Part shown: positions 60,217-64,000 of the stretch, piece after piece
How the letters are laid out: the number at the start of each line of letters is the position of its first letter
Position numbering within the stretch: position 1 is the first letter of the stretch
Source of the DNA: Membranipora membranacea
Taxonomy: Eukaryota; Bryozoa; Gymnolaemata; Cheilostomatida; Membraniporidae
Length of the DNA: 64,000 bases
Direction of reading: 5' to 3'
Assembly (NCBI GenBank): GCA_914767715.1
Contig: OU612069.1
Span: 11,529,387-11,593,386 of the forward strand
Translations under genes and position numbers: made by a program
Notes under the pieces: generated by a model
Database searches by the model: none
Seen by the model: only the letters and a program-made list of their open reading frames with translations
Told to the model about the DNA's origin: nothing

Positions 60217-63200
60217 ATGAATGGGGAATATGCATCATCTAAGGCATCATCTTCATTGTCTGCACTGCAATCCTTCTTCATAACAAGCAACCCTTCCCCT
60301 GTACCTGATATCAACCCTGAGCTATTAGTGACTGTGAAGCCAAAGGATCATAGGCCAGTACGTGATCAGCTCTATGTTTCTCTATCTCAGTGGAGTAACA
60401 GCAGATTTCAAAGCTCGTTCAGATTATCGCGAGGTAAGTTATAAATACTAAATAGTAAGCAAATCAATCAACAGTATTCACATTGCACATACTCCCTCCC
60501 TCCCTCCCTCCCTCCCTCCCTCCCTCCCTCCCTCCCTCCCTCCCTCCCTCCCTCCCTCCCTCCCTCCCACATTCTGTCAGTCCATGTTGTTACCTGTTTA
60601 GGGGTTATAGCAGTACTCTGCCTCTTCTCCCTTGGTGCACATGTGTTAGTCGGGATGTTACTGAAGTGATTGACTGAAAACAACACCGTACATTTAACCA
60701 ACCATTATGTCAAATCGTTCCAATCTATTCCTTCATTCTCAAGGTAGGTAGATTTTATGGTAACAATCTGACCACTTTTTTTTTCTTTTCAGACTCCTGT
60801 GAACTTCTCCTAAGTCAATTGAAGGAGACTACCAGTGGAAAAGAATGGCTACGGGACTATAGAGAGCCATTTATGCCACCAAATACCTTGGCGAGTGGTC
60901 ACAGACTCGTGATTGCTCTGCACTATTACTCCACAACTGATGCTATAGCGTCAATTGCAACACAGTGAGTAGGCCTACTAGAGCTTGCTTTATTGTATAA
61001 GTGTAATTTGAATTATCTTGAGACGTATACAATTAGGGTGCTGAGATGTGTTTTGATTTGTTGAGGCCCTACACTAATAGCATGCTTTGTCGACTGCGCT
61101 ATCTCAGCTTTCTCAACCTATTGGTAGTTTTTGACAGCTAAGTTAGCTGTATAAGCCAGGGTGTAATGGAAAATTTCTCGAAGTCCTGTCTGTATTCCCT
61201 CAAATTGACAGAGGTGTTGCGTTTATGCATATGACCTGTAAATAAGTTTAGATTACTGTTAGGTATTACCTATACGGTGTAGGCCTTCTCATCTGAGAAA
61301 CAGTATGAATCATGTAGGCTACATGTATCTATTTTGTTAGCGAATATCAATTTACCCTGCAGTAACCAAGTCCGAATCCTTCTGTCTGTCATTATGAGAG
61401 CTTTGGTTTGATGTCCGCATAACATCATTATACACATAGAGAAGACTTAATGTCAGTAATTTATGAATTCATGTTTCCTCATCCAGCTTCAATGTCACTG
61501 AGTCCACCGTTCACGAGACCATAACCAGGATCACTCACGCTCTCCTGGAGCTTGAACCAAAATACATCAGCTGGCTGACTCGTGAAGAAATGGAGGTAGA
61601 GGAAGCCACATTCTTCACCCGATATGGTAGGTGCTTTTTGTCCACAGACACTCAAGCTAGATTCGGCCTGGATCTATATCCTTTGTTGTCGAGCAATGCA
61701 TCCCTAACAGCTAAGAAAACCAGTGCTTGTGGTAATGGTCTTAGGCCCTGAGCACACTAGTCCGTTTAACGGATCCGTTTTTGGCCTGTATCTATATCCT
61801 GAAGGATCACTTCAGTGAACAGAATCATATAAGCAAAAACGGATCCGTAAAACAAACTAGTGTGCTCAGGGCCTTAGGCAATAGATGCAGTTGAAGTCTG
61901 TAGTAGACCTGAAATATTGTGGTGTAATCATTTAATGTGATGATTCACGTTGTATTGTTATTGCCTTTCCCAACAGGTTTCCCAGGTGTCATTGGCCTAG
62001 TTGATGGAACTGAGGTGAAGATTGCTCAGCCTTCTCAACACTCAGAGGTGAGTGCTGTTTCTAAAGCTGTTACCATATACTATCATGTCAGTCACGAGTT
62101 TACTCTCTGGCCTTAGTCAATGCACTTTGTAAAGCATTCTATAGCAGCTCCATAATAATGTTAAGCCCTGTATGTTCAAGGATAATAAACCCACCTATCA
62201 TGCTTGGCATGTTCATGGCATCATGGGTGATGTGTGCATGTTGCTGACCATTGGCTATGTCTATTTGCCTCTGTTGCTGCCAAAGCCCTCTATAAGGCTT
62301 TGGTTGCTGCGTTTATCCCTGCAGTGAAATGCCCAAACTCATAACAGACATTGATTACTCATCTATACTATGAAGCCGACTAGCACCACTGCAGTGGTAG
62401 CAATTGCTAATTTAGTTAATATCCTATTAAAATTGTTACAGACATACTTTAGTCGGAAAAAGAATTACAGTTTCAACTGTATGCTGGTAGTAAACAGCGC
62501 AGAGGAAGTTATTTATTATAGTGTAGGTTCTCCAGGATCCTATCATGATGCCAGAGTCCTGAGACGCACAGACCTCGTGGAGAAACTCAGTACACTGCCT
62601 GCCCAGTATCATTTACTTGGTAAGTTAGTAGTAATTTGTGATTCTTGTGTCTTCTTTTTCCATTGTATGTCAGTGGTTGCTTCCGCTCACCCAGAATGAG
62701 GTACTTAGCTTGGATTTCAACCTTCATGTCCTCCACAACAAGATGTTTCAATAAGAAAAATCTATGATAAATACTTAAATTTGACAGCAAAATTTGATAA
62801 TTTATGAGCTTAATATTACCCTACTACTTGGCTAAACCAATCTAAACAGGGCTGGTGGTATGGCTAGGCTTGTAATCATCTGCAAACATGTTATTGATTT
62901 TTTATATGATGTTTACAAGTTTAATCTGACCCCATCTTGCCCAGAGTAGACTTGTTAACTGTGCAGCATTGCTGAATGGAAAAGTACATGTAACTTTAAT
63001 ACCAGCTGGCTGAACTAGAATAAAATACCCAATATTCTGCATCCAATGTTCATCTGACTATATCTACATATGTTATGCCCACTTCCACGTTGTGGGTAAA
63101 GTGAAAATGCATGATTAAACATAAATTTATATTCAGGCGACAGTGCGTACAAGCTAGAGAGTGGAATGATGAAGCCATACAGGGATACACGTAATAATCC

Positions 63201-63504
63201 TCGGCGGGTGAAGAAATTCAACAAGGCCCACAGTGCCACTAGAGTTCTAGTAGAACACACAAACGGCCGCCTAAAGAACGTTTGGCGAAGACTCAAACAA
63301 GTTGATGTACGCTCAAGGGAGAGGGCGAGAGCAGTGATAAGGTGCTGCCTTATCCTACACAACTATATCCTACGACATGATTGTGTAACAGATAGGGAGC
63401 AGTGTGGCCGAGTGATGACTGAGTTGAGGTTTGACTCTGCGATATCGAAACGAGAGGCCATCTGCAAGACATACTTTAAGCAGGGGGTTGATGACACTTT
63501 TTAA
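60217..63504 (+). CDS. HARBI1-like PIF/Harbinger DDE transposase (element 2)
   Basis: Six exons: 60217-60433, 60793-60964, 61487-61626, 61977-62047, 62442-62619, 63137-63504; 1146 nt, 381 aa, no break, GT-AG throughout. The first five exons have exactly the same lengths and phases as element 1 (217, 172, 140, 71, 178 nt). The proteins share HRPVRDQLY-like and FRLSRG N-terminal motifs, GFPGVIGLVDGTE (Asp186), GSPGSYHDARVL (Asp236) and RVLVEHTNGRLK (Glu299), but differ at many positions, so they are separate families. It is divergent from element 1, with ATGs 664 bp apart. A (CCCT)n tract lies in intron 1 and a 130 bp MITE in intron 3. Its Myb partner and far TIR are not in the window. CCAAT boxes at 60107-60111 (inverted) and 60133-60137 may form its promoter. 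Confidence 0.93.
60492..60568. repeat. (CCCT)n microsatellite
   Basis: About 77 bp of uninterrupted CCCT units inside intron 1 of transposase 2. The minus strand is (GGGA)n and could form G-quadruplexes; the plus strand is a polypyrimidine tract. The short peptides of repeated Pro-Ser-Leu or Gly-Arg-Glu that it encodes are artefacts. Confidence 0.95.
61744..61873. mobile_element. 130 bp MITE with TTA target-site duplication
   Basis: Termini GGCCCTGAGCACACTAGT and inverse ACTAGTGTGCTCAGGGCC; the inner arms also pair over ACGGATCCGTTTTTG. TTA precedes (61741-61743) and follows (61874-61876). TIR plus 3 bp TTA duplication fits a PIF/Harbinger-type MITE. It lies in intron 3 of transposase 2. Confidence 0.8.
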
Positions 63505-64000
63505 TGATTAAATTTCCTGTTTTGCCTTTGTGTCCCTGGTGTGCTCCGATTTGTCCGGAGACTGTTGTTTTGACTTATTTCATTCGTAAATTCAGTGCCA
63601 TAACTCCTGGTCTCTCCCTTGCCTTATAAAAGATAACTTCTATATAACTGCCATAACTGTACTGGGCCTTTATGCCACAGGTGTGCTCCGAGCTATCTAA
63701 AGACTGATTGTTTGCCATGATCTACTTTTTACATGATTTGAAGACAGGCTCATTGTCCGCACTTTTGCTGTATAAATGCAGGTTCGGTACAGCTCGCAGA
63801 GACGGCGATAGGCAGTTTCCATTCTGTAGACCTATAATACGGCGATATTGACAAGAAAGAACTCGCATACACATGCCCACAGCCAGTACGGAGGATCACC
63901 AGATAAGTATTGTGAAGCTAACTTGTTACCAGTTGCAATCAGTTTGAAATTTAGGTTGCATAAGCGAGTATGTCCCGATATCATTGCCCTGTTTAGTGAG
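63505..64000. other. 3' region of element 2; no gene seen
   Basis: Contains an imperfect repeat, GGTGTGCTCCGATTTGTCCG (63538 on) and GGTGTGCTCCGAGCTATCTA (63680 on), each followed by an AGACTG word. No exon of a Myb partner on the minus strand could be recognised before the window ends. Confidence 0.4.

Noticed and set aside
60468-60701. Gly-Arg-Glu and Pro-Ser-Leu repeat peptides
   Set aside because: Both are translations of a (CCCT)n microsatellite inside an intron.
1-64000. CRISPR array or prokaryotic defence system
   Set aside because: No regularly spaced direct repeats with unique spacers; gene structure is intron-rich eukaryotic.

Overview
The window is eukaryotic nuclear DNA, most likely from a marine invertebrate animal: AT-rich, with short exons, GT-AG introns of 0.1-2.4 kb, an SLC6-type transporter, a RING-finger gene, tRNA-derived repeats, foldback DNA transposons, PIF/Harbinger elements and LTR and non-LTR retroelements. 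I cannot fix the phylum from sequence alone. No operon, rRNA or CRISPR is present. All exon models below were built by hand from reading frames, splice sites and phase.

Layout. (1) 1-12.4 kb: a two-exon RING-finger start on the minus strand (3365-4186), a degenerate TTGCGAC minisatellite, three diverged tandem copies of a roughly 2 kb repeat plus a truncated fourth, an inverted-repeat MITE and a tRNA-derived SINE. (2) 12484-30755 (unit A) and 30767-49437 (unit B): an 18 kb tandem direct duplication. Each unit carries a complete SLC6 neurotransmitter/amino-acid transporter gene on the minus strand (16 coding exons) followed by a fragment of an LTR retrotransposon (PBS and gag). Unit A's gene is dead: a stop in TM1 and two frameshifting deletions. 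Unit B's gene is open through all 16 exons (1989 nt, 662 aa) but carries non-conservative changes at conserved positions, including Trp to Leu in the TM1 NFWRFPY motif. Each unit took its own later insertions: a 954 bp solo LTR in A; a 417 bp hAT-like MITE and a truncated non-LTR retrotransposon in B. The sister unit shows the empty site in each case.

(3) 49.6-50.3 kb: a decayed non-LTR reverse transcriptase fragment. (4) 50355-59770: an apparently complete PIF/Harbinger transposon bounded by terminal inverted repeats of about 70-80 bp, with an intact 10-exon Myb/SANT-like AT-hook gene (337 aa, plus strand) and an intact 6-exon HARBI1-like DDE transposase (384 aa, minus strand), transcribed towards each other. 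(5) 59776-60056: a foldback MITE whose ends resemble the Harbinger TIR. (6) 60217-63504: a second intact HARBI1-like transposase (381 aa) on the plus strand, diverged in sequence but with the same exon lengths and phases; its partner gene and far terminus would lie beyond the right edge.

The main biological content is therefore transporter duplication followed by decay, and a transposase/Myb two-protein transposition system that looks structurally complete.
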